Shown piece by piece: positions 8,458 through 18,075 of a DNA stretch of 64,000 nt. Below the pieces are notes generated by a model that was not told where the DNA came from, made no database searches, and saw only the letters and a program-made list of their open reading frames with translations. How positions within the stretch are numbered: the first letter of the stretch is position 1; every line of letters begins with the position of its first letter. This DNA is from SFWF01 sp045638145 (GTDB lineage Bacteria > Bacillota > Clostridia > Oscillospirales > Acutalibacteraceae): contig JAZUAU010000024.1 in assembly GCA_045638145.1 (NCBI GenBank), positions 1-64,000 on the forward strand. Reading direction: 5' to 3'. The translations under genes and the position numbers were made by a program.

Positions 8458-11400
8458 ATGAGCGAAATCCAAAACAATATAACTGACATTCTTAATCCGG
8501 TTGAACTTGCAAAACAGAAAAGAAAAGCTCTTTTTGATTTTTATGAAAACATCAAAAGTGGAACCGAAATCTTTTCGGCAGAAGATTTAGATATCGCTAT
8601 TGAATCTATGAAGCTCGCTCAGCTGGACATTAAAGAACGTGAGCGCAGACGCATTCAGGAAAAGGAAGCAGAACTTCTTAAAAAGAAACTTGAAGAAGAT
8701 GAAAAACGTCGTATTGCCGCTGAGAAAAGAGCGGCTGCTCGTGCTGCAGCAAAGCATAAAAAGCACGTAGAAGAAGTTACGGCGATGGATTTGCCTCTCG
8801 ATTTTGAAAACGCCTTCAAAGAAGATTATCGAGCAAATATTCATTGTGACAGCGTTTCTGATGCACTTCTTCTTTCTATCGACACACTTGGCATGGTGGA
8901 TATCGAATTCATTTCCTCCATCACTGGCGAAGAAATGAAAACAGTTATTGAAAAGCTTAAAGGTTCTATTTTTCAAAATCCTCTTCATTGGAACGAATGT
9001 TTTTACAAAGGTTGGGAAACCGCCGACGAATATCTGTCGGGAAATCTTCTTCATAAATATCATTTAGCAAAAGAAGCCAACGAAGAGTATCTTGGATATT
9101 TTGACGATAACATTAAGGCTATCGAAAATCTGCTAGAGCCTAATATTGCTACTAACGATATTTATATTACCATTGGTTCACCTTGGGTACCTACCGATGT
9201 TATTGATGATTTTATTCTTCATCTTATCGGTCTTGAAAAATATCCGAATGGTCAATATCCCAAAGAGGCCGAGCCGTTTTTAGCAAAAGAATATGCTGTT
9301 AATCACGATGAAGTTACAGGTCTTTGGGACATTCCGCAGAAGACACGATTTCGAAAATCTAGCCATCACGGTAAATACGAGGAACTTAACTATCACGTTT
9401 GGGGAACTGAAAGAATGGATATGCTCTATCTATTAGAGCACATTTTGAATATGAAAACCCTGGCCATTTATGACTATGTAGGTCCCCAAAAGAAAACCAA
9501 AATTCTCAATAGTAAAGAAACGGTTAAGATTCTTGAAAAGCAAGATAAGATGGTGGCCGAGTTCAAAACTTGGGTGTGGCAAGATAAAGAACGTGCCAAA
9601 AGGTTGCAAGGTGCCTACAACCGACGTTATGGTAATATTCGCAAAAGGAATTTTGACGGAAGTTTTTTCGAATTTCCGGATATGAATCCTGATATTGAGC
9701 TTCGTCCTCATCAAAAGAACGCGGTTGCACGAATTATCTTTTCAGATAACACGTTACTTGCTCACGATGTTGGTGCCGGCAAAACTTATACAATGATTGC
9801 TGCCGGTATGGAACTCAAACGTCTTGGAAAATCGCAAAAAAATATGTATGTAATCCCCAACAACATTATGCCACAATGGAGAAAAATGTTCCTGAACATG
9901 TATCCTAATGCCAACATTTTAGTGGTAGACCGCAGAAACTTTAACGTTAAGAAAAGGGCCGATACGTTAAATCGCATTATCACCGAGGATTTTGATGCGA
10001 TTTTAATCACCTATAGTTGTTTTGATATGCTTTCACTTTCAAAGAAGTATTATATTGAGTTTTATCAAAAACAACTCGAAAAGCTTACCAAAGCAAAAGA
10101 AAAATTTTCATCTGAAAAGGCAATCGAAGCTAAACGCAAAGCGGCATGGAAAACACTTGAAAAACTGCAAGAAGATATGACCGAAAATGTTTGTGAAATT
10201 CCGTTTGACGAATTAGGAATCAATTCTCTATTTGTTGATGAAGCACACAACTACAAGAACGTTTCACTTCATTCAGGAATTATGCGTATTCGAGGTATTA
10301 CTAATCAAGGCTCTGCCAAGTGCGATGCGATGATGGATAAAGTGCATTGTGTACAGCGCCAAAATGGTGGTGGTCGAGTAGTAATGGCTACCGGTACTCC
10401 TATTACAAACTCTATTACTGACTTGTTTATTATGCAGAAGTTCCTGCAGGATGGTGAGCTTGAGTTTTTAGGCATTCAAAACTTCGACTCTTGGGTAGCT
10501 ATGTTTGGTAAAAAGGTTAGCGAATTTGAAATCGACGTTGATACCAACAGTTATCATCTTGCAACCCGTTTTGCTAAGTTTTGCAACGTTCCGGAACTTA
10601 CAGCCATACTTTCTTCTGTTAGTGATTTTTATCACGTGGATAATTCAATGGGACTGCCCGTGTTTGACGGTTACACCGATTCGGTTGCTCCCGGCAGTGA
10701 AGATTTTAAAGATTATCTTCGTGATATCTCCAATCGTGCGGATGACGTAAGACAAAAGCGAGTTGATAAAAAAGAAGATAACTTGCTTAAAATTACGACC
10801 GATGGTCGAAAAGCTGCCCTTGATATGCGATTAATTGATATGATATATGGCTTAGATGTTGATTCGAAGGTTTATCGTTGTGCTGAAAACATTATGAACA
10901 TCTACGAAAATACCAGAGATAAAAAACTAATTCAAATGGTATTTTGTGATAGTTCTACTCCAAAGCAGAGCTTTAATCTTTATGATGAGCTGAAAAGCAT
11001 TTTGGTGGCAATGGGTATTCCTGCTCATCAAATCGCCTTTATTCATGAGGCTGATAGTGAAGACAAGAAAAATATGCTTTTCTATGATCTTCGCAAAGGC
11101 GATATCTCGGTAGTAATTGGTTCCACTTTTAAGATGGGACTTGGAGTGAACGTACAAGAAAAACTTTGCGCACTTCATCATTTGGATGTGCCGTGGAGAC
11201 CTGCTGATATGGTGCAACGTGAAGGTCGAATTTTGCGGCAAGGAAACCTTTGTGATTCGGTTAAAATCTACCGCTATATTACAAAAGGAAGCTTTGACTC
11301 TTATTCTTGGCAGCTCTTAGAAAAGAAACAACGATTTATCAGTCAGATTCTTTCGGGAACTGTATGCGAACGTGAAGGCGATGATGTTGACGAAACCGTT

Positions 11401-12093
11401 CTTAATTATGCTGAGGTGAAAGCACTGTCGGTAGGTAATCCGCTTATCAAAAAGAAGGTTGAAATCACCAATGAAATTGACAGACTTCGTATCTTGCAGC
11501 GTGACTATATTATCTCTCGTCAGAGAAAGGAACAAGAGCTTGCCGAACTTCCCGAAAAGATCGAAAAGCAAAAGAAACATATTGCTGATACAGAGGAAGA
11601 TATTAAGTATTACCGCACAAATAAAATTGATTATAACGAACTGGAATATGAACAGCAAAAAGAAATCAGAGACACTATTCATTCTGCGGTTAAAGCGAAT
11701 GAAAGAAAGCCGTTTGAAACCAAGGTGCTGACTTATCAAGGCTTTGAGGTGGTTGTTCCTGCACGTATGGTTCCCAAACAGCCAACAACAAGAAATGCAG
11801 AAGATGGTGAAACTAAATCTCGAGATCCTATCCCTTATGTTTTTGTAAGACGCAACGGCTCGTATTATATGGAAATTGAGAGTCGCTCGGGAATTACAAA
11901 GCGTCTTAATAACCTGCTTGAAGATTTGCCGAAAGCAAAAATCAGGCGTGAAGAGGTTCTCGAAACCTTGCTCAATAAAAAGTCAGCATTAGAAGCCGAA
12001 CTTGCAAAGAAGGGCGAATCATACGCCGCAGAAATTTCAAAACTTGCATTAGAACTTGAAAAAATCGATAAACAGTTAGGAGTTGCAGCATAA
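8458..12093 (+). CDS. SNF2-like superfamily 2 helicase/ATPase
   Basis: 1211 residues from ATG 8458 (AAAGGAG eight bases before); an in-frame start at 8407 lies inside the promoter and is rejected. Order: charged coiled coil (about 60-105), an N-terminal region with YLSGNLLHKY near residue 200 that is common in large mobile-element helicases, a Q-like motif (LRPHQKNAV), Walker A D437-VGAGKT, DEAH at 594-597, ATGTP at 644-648, and a C-terminal helicase lobe with KMGLGVNVQ and QREGRILRQGN (from 920), then a long coiled coil. All helicase motifs are intact, so it should be an active DNA- or RNA-dependent ATPase. No methylase domain is visible, though related proteins often carry one. It heads a three-gene operon with MoxR and VWA genes, overlapped by one base. 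Confidence 0.85.
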   Translation: MSEIQNNITDILNPVELAKQKRKALFDFYENIKSGTEIFSAEDLDIAIESMKLAQLDIKERERRRIQEKEAELLKKKLEEDEKRRIAAEKRAAARAAAKHKKHVEEVTAMDLPLDFENAFKEDYRANIHCDSVSDALLLSIDTLGMVDIEFISSITGEEMKTVIEKLKGSIFQNPLHWNECFYKGWETADEYLSGNLLHKYHLAKEANEEYLGYFDDNIKAIENLLEPNIATNDIYITIGSPWVPTDVIDDFILHLIGLEKYPNGQYPKEAEPFLAKEYAVNHDEVTGLWDIPQKTRFRKSSHHGKYEELNYHVWGTERMDMLYLLEHILNMKTLAIYDYVGPQKKTKILNSKETVKILEKQDKMVAEFKTWVWQDKERAKRLQGAYNRRYGNIRKRNFDGSFFEFPDMNPDIELRPHQKNAVARIIFSDNTLLAHDVGAGKTYTMIAAGMELKRLGKSQKNMYVIPNNIMPQWRKMFLNMYPNANILVVDRRNFNVKKRADTLNRIITEDFDAILITYSCFDMLSLSKKYYIEFYQKQLEKLTKAKEKFSSEKAIEAKRKAAWKTLEKLQEDMTENVCEIPFDELGINSLFVDEAHNYKNVSLHSGIMRIRGITNQGSAKCDAMMDKVHCVQRQNGGGRVVMATGTPITNSITDLFIMQKFLQDGELEFLGIQNFDSWVAMFGKKVSEFEIDVDTNSYHLATRFAKFCNVPELTAILSSVSDFYHVDNSMGLPVFDGYTDSVAPGSEDFKDYLRDISNRADDVRQKRVDKKEDNLLKITTDGRKAALDMRLIDMIYGLDVDSKVYRCAENIMNIYENTRDKKLIQMVFCDSSTPKQSFNLYDELKSILVAMGIPAHQIAFIHEADSEDKKNMLFYDLRKGDISVVIGSTFKMGLGVNVQEKLCALHHLDVPWRPADMVQREGRILRQGNLCDSVKIYRYITKGSFDSYSWQLLEKKQRFISQILSGTVCEREGDDVDETVLNYAEVKALSVGNPLIKKKVEITNEIDRLRILQRDYIISRQRKEQELAELPEKIEKQKKHIADTEEDIKYYRTNKIDYNELEYEQQKEIRDTIHSAVKANERKPFETKVLTYQGFEVVVPARMVPKQPTTRNAEDGETKSRDPIPYVFVRRNGSYYMEIESRSGITKRLNNLLEDLPKAKIRREEVLETLLNKKSALEAELAKKGESYAAEISKLALELEKIDKQLGVAA

Positions 12094-13205
12094 TGAGTGA
12101 ACCAAGAGTAAATATGCCGATTTTATCGGTCGAAAAAACTATAAAACATTTATCCAATATTTATTGTGAGATTGTGAAAAAAGGCATTTCTCCCAAAGTG
12201 TTACCGTCGGTAATGCTTTGGGGACCTCCTGGTGTTGGTAAATCACAAGCCATTCGGCAAATCGCAAAAGATATTAAGAAAAATACCGGCAAGGAAACCC
12301 GTATTACCGATGTTCGACTCTTGCTTTTTAACCCCATTGATTTGCGTGGAATTCCTACATCAAATGCCGATAAAACATTGGCAATTTGGCTTAAACCTCA
12401 AATTTTCCAAATGGACCCGAGTGAAGATATTGTAAATATTTTATTCCTTGATGAGATTTCTGCGGCACCGCAATCAGTCCAAGCGGCAGCTTACCAAATC
12501 ACCCTTGACCGTGTAGTTGGTGAACACAAGCTTCCCGATAACTGTATTATCATTGCGGCAGGTAACCGTGTAACTGATAAATCGGTATCCTTCAAAATGC
12601 CCAAAGCACTTGCCAACCGTCTTTTACATATTGAGGTTGAAGGAAGCTTCGAATCCTGGCAAAACTGGGCGGTTCGTGCCGGTGTTAATCCCAAAGTGAT
12701 TGGGTTTCTTTCCTTTAGAACTGATAGATTGTTTGGCTTTGATCCCAAAAGTGATGATTTAGCATTTGCAACGCCTCGTTCTTGGGAAATGGTTAGCAAC
12801 CTTCTAAACAATGTTTGTGATGATGTTAAGACTATGCATCCTCTGATTGCAGGTCTTATCGGAAGCGGTTTGGCACTGGAATTCCGTTCTTGGTGTGGAC
12901 TTCATTTCAAGCTTCCGAATACTGAGGATATTTTTAAGGGTAAAAAATGCGAAATCCCAAAATCTGCCGATACACTTTATGCCATCGTTTCCTCAATGAC
13001 TAACTATGCTAAAGAACATAAAGATGATGCTGAACAAATTGGGAATTCTCTTTCTTATGCTTCTGGATTTCCGGCAGATTTTGTTTCATTGCTTATTGAA
13101 AATTATGAAAACATCGATGAAAACTATAAGGAATTTTTGATGCAGATCCCTGAGTATTACGAGCTTAGCCAAAAACGAGGAAGGGTTCGCAATGGACAAG
13201 TTTGA
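12093..13205 (+). CDS. MoxR-type AAA+ ATPase
   Basis: 370 residues. Walker A WGPPGVGKS lies near residue 45 and Walker B FLDEISAAP near 120, followed by the sensor-1 segment IIIAAGN, as in the MoxR/AAA_5 branch. MoxR ATPases work with VWA-domain proteins encoded next door to remodel or load metal ions into target complexes; that partner follows here with a 14-base overlap. The start overlaps the helicase stop by one base (TAATG), so all three are translationally coupled. The target is unknown; the coupling suggests the ATPase/VWA pair acts on or with the helicase. Confidence 0.85.
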   Translation: MSEPRVNMPILSVEKTIKHLSNIYCEIVKKGISPKVLPSVMLWGPPGVGKSQAIRQIAKDIKKNTGKETRITDVRLLLFNPIDLRGIPTSNADKTLAIWLKPQIFQMDPSEDIVNILFLDEISAAPQSVQAAAYQITLDRVVGEHKLPDNCIIIAAGNRVTDKSVSFKMPKALANRLLHIEVEGSFESWQNWAVRAGVNPKVIGFLSFRTDRLFGFDPKSDDLAFATPRSWEMVSNLLNNVCDDVKTMHPLIAGLIGSGLALEFRSWCGLHFKLPNTEDIFKGKKCEIPKSADTLYAIVSSMTNYAKEHKDDAEQIGNSLSYASGFPADFVSLLIENYENIDENYKEFLMQIPEYYELSQKRGRVRNGQV

Positions 13206-14766
13206 TAAAAGAACGTATGAAATCATAAAACGACTTCAAAATGCAAGGTTGTCTCTGCTCTCAAATCAACCCTTCTATGCGCTTTTGCTTCTTCATATGA
13301 AATTCGCTTTGGATATTTCCTGTGAAACGGCCTATACCGATGGAGAGCGAATTGCTTTTAATCCCGATTTCATGGATAAACTTTCTGATAAAGAACTTGA
13401 GTTTGTTTTGATGCATGAGGTTTTGCACGCGGCTCTCGGCCATCCCTTTAGAAAGCAATCGGATTATGACCTTGAATGTTACGACAAAGCTTGTGATATT
13501 GTTGTAAACTCTAATATTCTTTATAGCTTTAATATGGATATAAAGAGTATTACACTCAAAAATTTTGGCGTTGCTATGCATAAAACACCTAGCGGAAAGC
13601 ATGGCTATAAACTTACTGTTGAGGAAGTTTATGCAGAATTACTCAAAGCATCGGGAAAAAAGCAGAAGAATAAAAATCCAAACGGAATCAGTAGCAATGG
13701 TGGCAATAGTAACGATTCTGCTGATGACAATGCAGCTTCTTCTGATGGTGGCGATGAAAAGCAAGGCGAAGAAGAAGGAAACGCTAGTAATAATACCGGA
13801 AGAAAAGGTAAAGGCAAGGTTCAAAACGACGGTTCGAGCAATCCTTCTAATGGAAATAAAAAAAGTAAAGCAGGCCAAAAAGGCAACGAAAAAGCCACAT
13901 CTTCTGGTGGTGGCGATGGAGAAATTACCGATGATTTGAATGGCCTTATAGCCGATTTGCTTAAAGGTAGAGCAGTTCACGGCAAGGTTGACCCAAATAC
14001 TAGCGTTGCCGAAGATAAAATCGAAGACAGCGAAAAGCAAGGCGAAGTTGATGATCACTCGTTTTGGAATGGAGACGAAGAAGATAATACCGGCCGTGAT
14101 ACTTGGCTTAATCGTATGATTGAAGCAACCGATATTATTGCTCAAAGCGAGGGCGGCAAAGGGCGCGGCACTGTACCACTTGCTGCTGAGCGAATGGTCG
14201 AAGAAATCAAGAACCCCACACTTGATTGGAGAACTATTCTTAACGACTTCGTTCAAGAAGAAATTTGCGATTATTCCTTTTCACCGCCCGATAAGCGAAT
14301 GGAAGACAGTCCGTTTTTTCTTCCCGACTTTAACGAGAAGGATGAAAGTGTTAAAGATATCTTGTTTATGATTGATACATCAGGTTCTATGAGCAACAAA
14401 CAAATATCCGAATGCTATAGTGAAATCTACGGAGCCATACAGCAATTTGGTGGCAAACTGCAAGGTAAACTTGGTTTTTTCGATGCTGTTGTGGTGGACC
14501 CTATTCCGTTTGAAGATGAAGAAGAATTTAAAATTATTCGCCCTAAAGGTGGTGGCGGTACCTCTTTTGATATCATTTTTGATTATGTTGAAAAAGAACT
14601 GGAGGATGAGCCACCGGTAAGCATTGTAATACTGACGGATGGATATGCTCCGTTTCCAAAAGAGGCTTGTGCAAACGGGATTCCGGTACTTTGGATCATA
14701 AATAATAAAGAAGTGACACCGCCTTGGGGGAAAATTGCTAGAATTTTAGAGAACGCACCAAAATAG
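13192..14766 (+). CDS. Metallopeptidase-like / VWA-like protein (DUF2201 type)
   Basis: 524 residues. The N-terminal putative metallopeptidase domain has H75-EVLHAALG-H84, an intact HExxHxxGxH zincin motif. A low-complexity N/S/G/K-rich linker (about 155-250) follows, then an acidic stretch, then a VWA-like domain with MIDAS motif D395-TSGS, a GGGGTSF turn and ILTDGYAPF near the end. This matches the DUF2201 arrangement found beside MoxR ATPases. Unlike the zincin at 4937-5160, this one keeps its catalytic E76. Its stop codon overlaps operator site 3. Probable role: adaptor/protease partner of the MoxR ATPase and possibly of the helicase. Confidence 0.8.
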   Translation: MDKFDKRTYEIIKRLQNARLSLLSNQPFYALLLLHMKFALDISCETAYTDGERIAFNPDFMDKLSDKELEFVLMHEVLHAALGHPFRKQSDYDLECYDKACDIVVNSNILYSFNMDIKSITLKNFGVAMHKTPSGKHGYKLTVEEVYAELLKASGKKQKNKNPNGISSNGGNSNDSADDNAASSDGGDEKQGEEEGNASNNTGRKGKGKVQNDGSSNPSNGNKKSKAGQKGNEKATSSGGGDGEITDDLNGLIADLLKGRAVHGKVDPNTSVAEDKIEDSEKQGEVDDHSFWNGDEEDNTGRDTWLNRMIEATDIIAQSEGGKGRGTVPLAAERMVEEIKNPTLDWRTILNDFVQEEICDYSFSPPDKRMEDSPFFLPDFNEKDESVKDILFMIDTSGSMSNKQISECYSEIYGAIQQFGGKLQGKLGFFDAVVVDPIPFEDEEEFKIIRPKGGGGTSFDIIFDYVEKELEDEPPVSIVILTDGYAPFPKEACANGIPVLWIINNKEVTPPWGKIARILENAPK

Positions 14767-14787
14767 GTGCATACACTTTTGTATAAT
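14754..14787 (+). promoter_or_regulatory. Operator/promoter site 3 of TGCACC regulon
   Basis: CGCACC (14754-14759, one change from consensus), six bases, GGTGCA (14766-14771), ten bases, TATAAT (14782-14787). The palindrome overlaps the stop codon of the VWA gene, so the coding sequence constrains the first half-site. It drives the ligase gene. Confidence 0.7.
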
Positions 14788-14819
14788 TTCTTTAGAGAAC
14801 AATAAAGGAGATATAAAAA

Positions 14820-16775
14820 ATGAATAACCTTTTTAGAATGAGAGAGCTTATTGAGCTAATTAACAATGCGGATAAAGCCTACTTCGGCGAAGATAAACCG
14901 ATTATGACAGATAAAGAATATGATGCATTGGTTGAAGAACTGACAAATATTGAAAAGGAAACGGGTATTCATTTTAAAAACTCTCCCATTGGTAAAGTAG
15001 GCGGTGAGGTTAAAAAAGGTCTTGAACCCGTCACCCACACAAAGCCAATGCTTTCGTGTAATAAAACCAAGGATTTACGTGAGGTTGTTGAGTTTGCAAA
15101 GGAAAATGACGTGGTGCTTTCTTGGAAAATGGATGGACTTACGTTAGTACTGAGATATGAAAATGGCGAATTTAAGCAGGCGATTACACGTGGGCACGAC
15201 GGTATTGTTGGTGAAGACGTAACCCATACCGTAAAAGAAATGCGAAATATTCCAATGCATATCCCATGCAAAGACAGTTTTGAGGTTCGCGGCGAAGGTG
15301 TGCTCTCGTTTGAGGATTTTAACACCCTTGCAAAACTTGGCGAAAAGTCATCTCACCCACGAAGTATTGCGGCAGGAGCTGTCAGAAGTTATGTGGCTGA
15401 TAAGGGTAAACTCTATCATATTGATTTCTTTGCTTTTGAGCTCATTAAAGAAGATGCGCCCGAAACGAAAATGAAGCAATTGCACTTTTTGAAAGATAAT
15501 AATTTCACTGTTGTTGAGCACATTCTTGTAGAGTCGGATAACGAAGAGGAAATTGAAATTGCCATCAAAAAATGGACTCCCGAAGGGTTTGCCTATCCCG
15601 TTGATGGCATCGTTGCTGAGTATAACGATATTGAATATGGCAAATCTTTAGGGGCGACGGCTCATCACGAAAAAAGAATGTTGGCTCTCAAATGGAAAGA
15701 CGAAGTTAAAACAACTATGTTTCGCGGGGTAACACTCAATACAACCAGAAACGGAACAGTTAGTATCGTAGGTGAATTTGATGAAGTCACGATTGACGGC
15801 ACTAAGATCCGCAGAGCCAGCCTACATAATTTAAGCAACTTTGAAAAGTTTCAGTTTGGTGTTGGTGATATGATAAGCGTATATAAGGCAAATATGATTA
15901 TTCCGCAAATTTCTGAAAACTTAACACGTAGTGGTACCTATGAGTTGCCTAAATATTGTCCCAGCTGCGGCGAAGAATTAACCATCCAAATATCTTCCGG
16001 CGGAATCAAAGAACTTTACTGCCCCAACACTGAATGTATCGCAAGAAATGCCAATAAAATTGCCCGTTTCTGCGATAAAAATGCAATGAACATCGACGGT
16101 CTTTCTGCTACCACTATTGAAAAAATGGTGGCTTATGGTTGGGTGAAAAGTTATAAGGATTTGTATCATCTAGAAATCCACGCTGATAGTATTCTGTCTG
16201 CACCCGGCTTTGGCCCCGATAGATACAACGCTCTGATAGAGCAAATCGAGAAAAGCCGTAAGTGTTTAATGCATAGGTTCTTGGTGGGCATTGGTATTCC
16301 TTTGCTCGGCCCTGAAGCCGCAAAGAAATTGCATCAATATTTTTATGGTTCTATGGAAAAATTTGAGGACGCTATAAAAGCCGGTTTCCGTTTTTCTCAT
16401 GTTGAGGGCATTTCCGAATCCTTAAATTCCGCTATTTATGAATGGTATGAAAAGCCTATTAACAAAAACACCCTCCACGCACTTATGGCAGAGCTTGAAT
16501 TTACCGGTGTGCAAAAACAAAATGAGGGAAATACAAATCCGTTCTTTGATAAACAGATTGTGGTTACAGGAACGTTTGAAAACTTTGACCGCCCTGCACT
16601 TTTAACCCTACTTGAATCTTTAGGTGCAGTAACACATAGTAGCGTGAATAAAACTACTGATTATTTAATCTACGGCAATCTTCCGGGAAGTAAAAAGGTT
16701 GGTGTTCCCATCGAAAATGGTGTAACTATGATTAGTGAGCAGAAGTTTGCGGAAATGCTGGAGCAAAACCGATGA
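14820..16775 (+). CDS. ligA: NAD-dependent DNA ligase (LigA family)
   Basis: 651 residues, near the usual 660-670. Domain order is complete: Ia domain (1-65) for NAD binding, adenylation domain with the nucleophile K103 in KMDG, OB fold, four-cysteine zinc finger (YCPSCG ... YCPNTEC, about residues 379-402), helix-hairpin-helix region, and a C-terminal BRCT domain (about 575-651). It should seal nicked DNA using NAD. It has its own regulated promoter (site 3) and a GGAG site nine bases before ATG. Being in an island, it is probably a second copy beside the chromosomal ligA, which is not in this window. KMDG rather than the usual KLDG, and divergence elsewhere, fit an accessory paralogue. Confidence 0.9.
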   Translation: MNNLFRMRELIELINNADKAYFGEDKPIMTDKEYDALVEELTNIEKETGIHFKNSPIGKVGGEVKKGLEPVTHTKPMLSCNKTKDLREVVEFAKENDVVLSWKMDGLTLVLRYENGEFKQAITRGHDGIVGEDVTHTVKEMRNIPMHIPCKDSFEVRGEGVLSFEDFNTLAKLGEKSSHPRSIAAGAVRSYVADKGKLYHIDFFAFELIKEDAPETKMKQLHFLKDNNFTVVEHILVESDNEEEIEIAIKKWTPEGFAYPVDGIVAEYNDIEYGKSLGATAHHEKRMLALKWKDEVKTTMFRGVTLNTTRNGTVSIVGEFDEVTIDGTKIRRASLHNLSNFEKFQFGVGDMISVYKANMIIPQISENLTRSGTYELPKYCPSCGEELTIQISSGGIKELYCPNTECIARNANKIARFCDKNAMNIDGLSATTIEKMVAYGWVKSYKDLYHLEIHADSILSAPGFGPDRYNALIEQIEKSRKCLMHRFLVGIGIPLLGPEAAKKLHQYFYGSMEKFEDAIKAGFRFSHVEGISESLNSAIYEWYEKPINKNTLHALMAELEFTGVQKQNEGNTNPFFDKQIVVTGTFENFDRPALLTLLESLGAVTHSSVNKTTDYLIYGNLPGSKKVGVPIENGVTMISEQKFAEMLEQNR

Positions 16776-16781
16776 AAAAAT

Positions 16782-16810
16782 TTGATTTACAGGCCGAAAA
16801 GGTGTATAAT
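16782..16810 (+). promoter_or_regulatory. Promoter of WYL regulator gene
   Basis: TTGATT (16782-16787), 17-base spacer, TATAAT (16805-16810). A regular sigma-A-type promoter with its own -35 box and without the TGCACC palindrome, unlike the neighbouring promoters. Confidence 0.7.
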
Positions 16811-16844
16811 GATGAGGAAATCACATACCGAAAGAAGAAAAACT

Positions 16845-17954
16845 ATGGAAAACATGGGAAATAAAAAACTCGCTTTGCTTTATATTTTAAAAATATTAGA
16901 AGAATATAGTGACCGTGATCATCCTATGACGCAAAGTGATATCGCAGAAAAGCTCGAACAAAATTACGGTATCATTTTGGAAAGAAAAGCAGTTTCCAGA
17001 AATTTATCGCTTTTGCGTGAAGCAGGATATGAAATTGAATCTGAAGCAAAAGGCAATTATCTCGATTATCGTGATTTCGACAATACTGAGTTGCGCTTAA
17101 TGATTGATGGTGTTCTTTCAAGTAGATATATTACTGAAAGCCAGGCTAAAAATCTTGCCGACCGAATTGCCAATCTTTCCAATAAGCATTTTCGCTCTCA
17201 TGTTAAGCACATTCATCTTTTATCCAATCACGAAAAAACGGAGAATAAAACTGTTTTTTATGCGCTCGAATGTATCGATGAGGCAATTGAAAAAGGTAGA
17301 CAAATTAGTTTTGATTATTATTGTTATGCTTTTGATGACGACCTGAAGCCGTCTCGCTCCCGGCGAGAAACAGTATCACCTATTCAGCTAGTAATTAAGA
17401 ATCAGTTTTATTATTTGATAGCTGCCACAGAGGTGAATGTATTGGGGCGTGCAAAAGAAAAAGACCCTACTCACCCCATGATAAAAAGCTATCGTCTTGA
17501 TATGATATCTAATCCAATTATCGAAGAGGATGCAATTGTTGATACAGAACGACTTGCCAAATATGGTCAAGAACGAGATATTAAAAAAATCTTATCGTCT
17601 CATCCTTATATGCATGTTAAGGGTACGCACATTAGCCAAGCATCGTTTTTGTGCTTTGCACAAGATATAAATCTTGTGGTTGAAAATTTGGGTCGAGACC
17701 TAAAAATTAAAAAATTAAAGCGAAAAGACGAAGAGTTATTCAAAGAATTTGAAACAACTACCGGAAAAAGATATTTATCTATGAATTTGGTTAAGGTTAC
17801 TTTGAAGATTTCATTAAATGATCTTATTGAATTTGCTTGTAGGTATCCTCAAAAAATATTTATTGTATCACCGAATGTTGCTGCAGAAAGACAAAAGCAG
17901 TTGTATAAGTTTCATTTAGATATATTAGATGAGATTTTAGAGTACGATGAGTAA
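16845..17954 (+). CDS. HTH-WYL domain transcriptional regulator
   Basis: 369 residues from ATG 16845, preferred because the longer frame (from 16782) begins inside the promoter and an AAAGAAG stretch precedes this ATG. Residues 1-75 form a winged helix (LALLYILKILEEYS ... LERKAVSRNLSLL). Residues about 135-215 are a WYL domain, where FYYLIAA stands at the W-Y-L strand, and the C-terminal third resembles the WCX extension. WYL proteins bind a ligand, often a nucleotide or nucleic acid, and switch DNA binding; many control phage-defence and DNA-damage genes. It sits in the middle of the five operator-controlled genes and is the best candidate to bind the TGCACC palindrome. The binding link is inference. 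Confidence 0.85.
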   Translation: MENMGNKKLALLYILKILEEYSDRDHPMTQSDIAEKLEQNYGIILERKAVSRNLSLLREAGYEIESEAKGNYLDYRDFDNTELRLMIDGVLSSRYITESQAKNLADRIANLSNKHFRSHVKHIHLLSNHEKTENKTVFYALECIDEAIEKGRQISFDYYCYAFDDDLKPSRSRRETVSPIQLVIKNQFYYLIAATEVNVLGRAKEKDPTHPMIKSYRLDMISNPIIEEDAIVDTERLAKYGQERDIKKILSSHPYMHVKGTHISQASFLCFAQDINLVVENLGRDLKIKKLKRKDEELFKEFETTTGKRYLSMNLVKVTLKISLNDLIEFACRYPQKIFIVSPNVAAERQKQLYKFHLDILDEILEYDE

Positions 17955-17975
17955 AAATCGGGAAACAAAATAATA

Positions 17976-18008
17976 AAAAGCCCGAAGTTTTTTTGACTTC
18001 GGGCTTTT
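17976..18008 (+). terminator. Intrinsic terminator after WYL gene
   Basis: A 13-bp perfect stem (17976-17988 with 17996-18008) with a T-rich loop, merging into TTTT. Its end abuts operator site 4. Confidence 0.85.
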
Positions 18009-18009
18009 A

Positions 18010-18043
18010 TGCACCATAACTGGTACATGGTATTTATTATAAT
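18010..18043 (+). promoter_or_regulatory. Operator/promoter site 4 of TGCACC regulon
   Basis: TGCACC (18010-18015), six bases, GGTACA (18022-18027), ten bases, TATAAT (18038-18043). It drives the two-gene unit of the 349-residue protein and the nuclease. Confidence 0.75.
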
Positions 18044-18075
18044 AACATCACAATAGATGATAAGGAGATTGTGAT

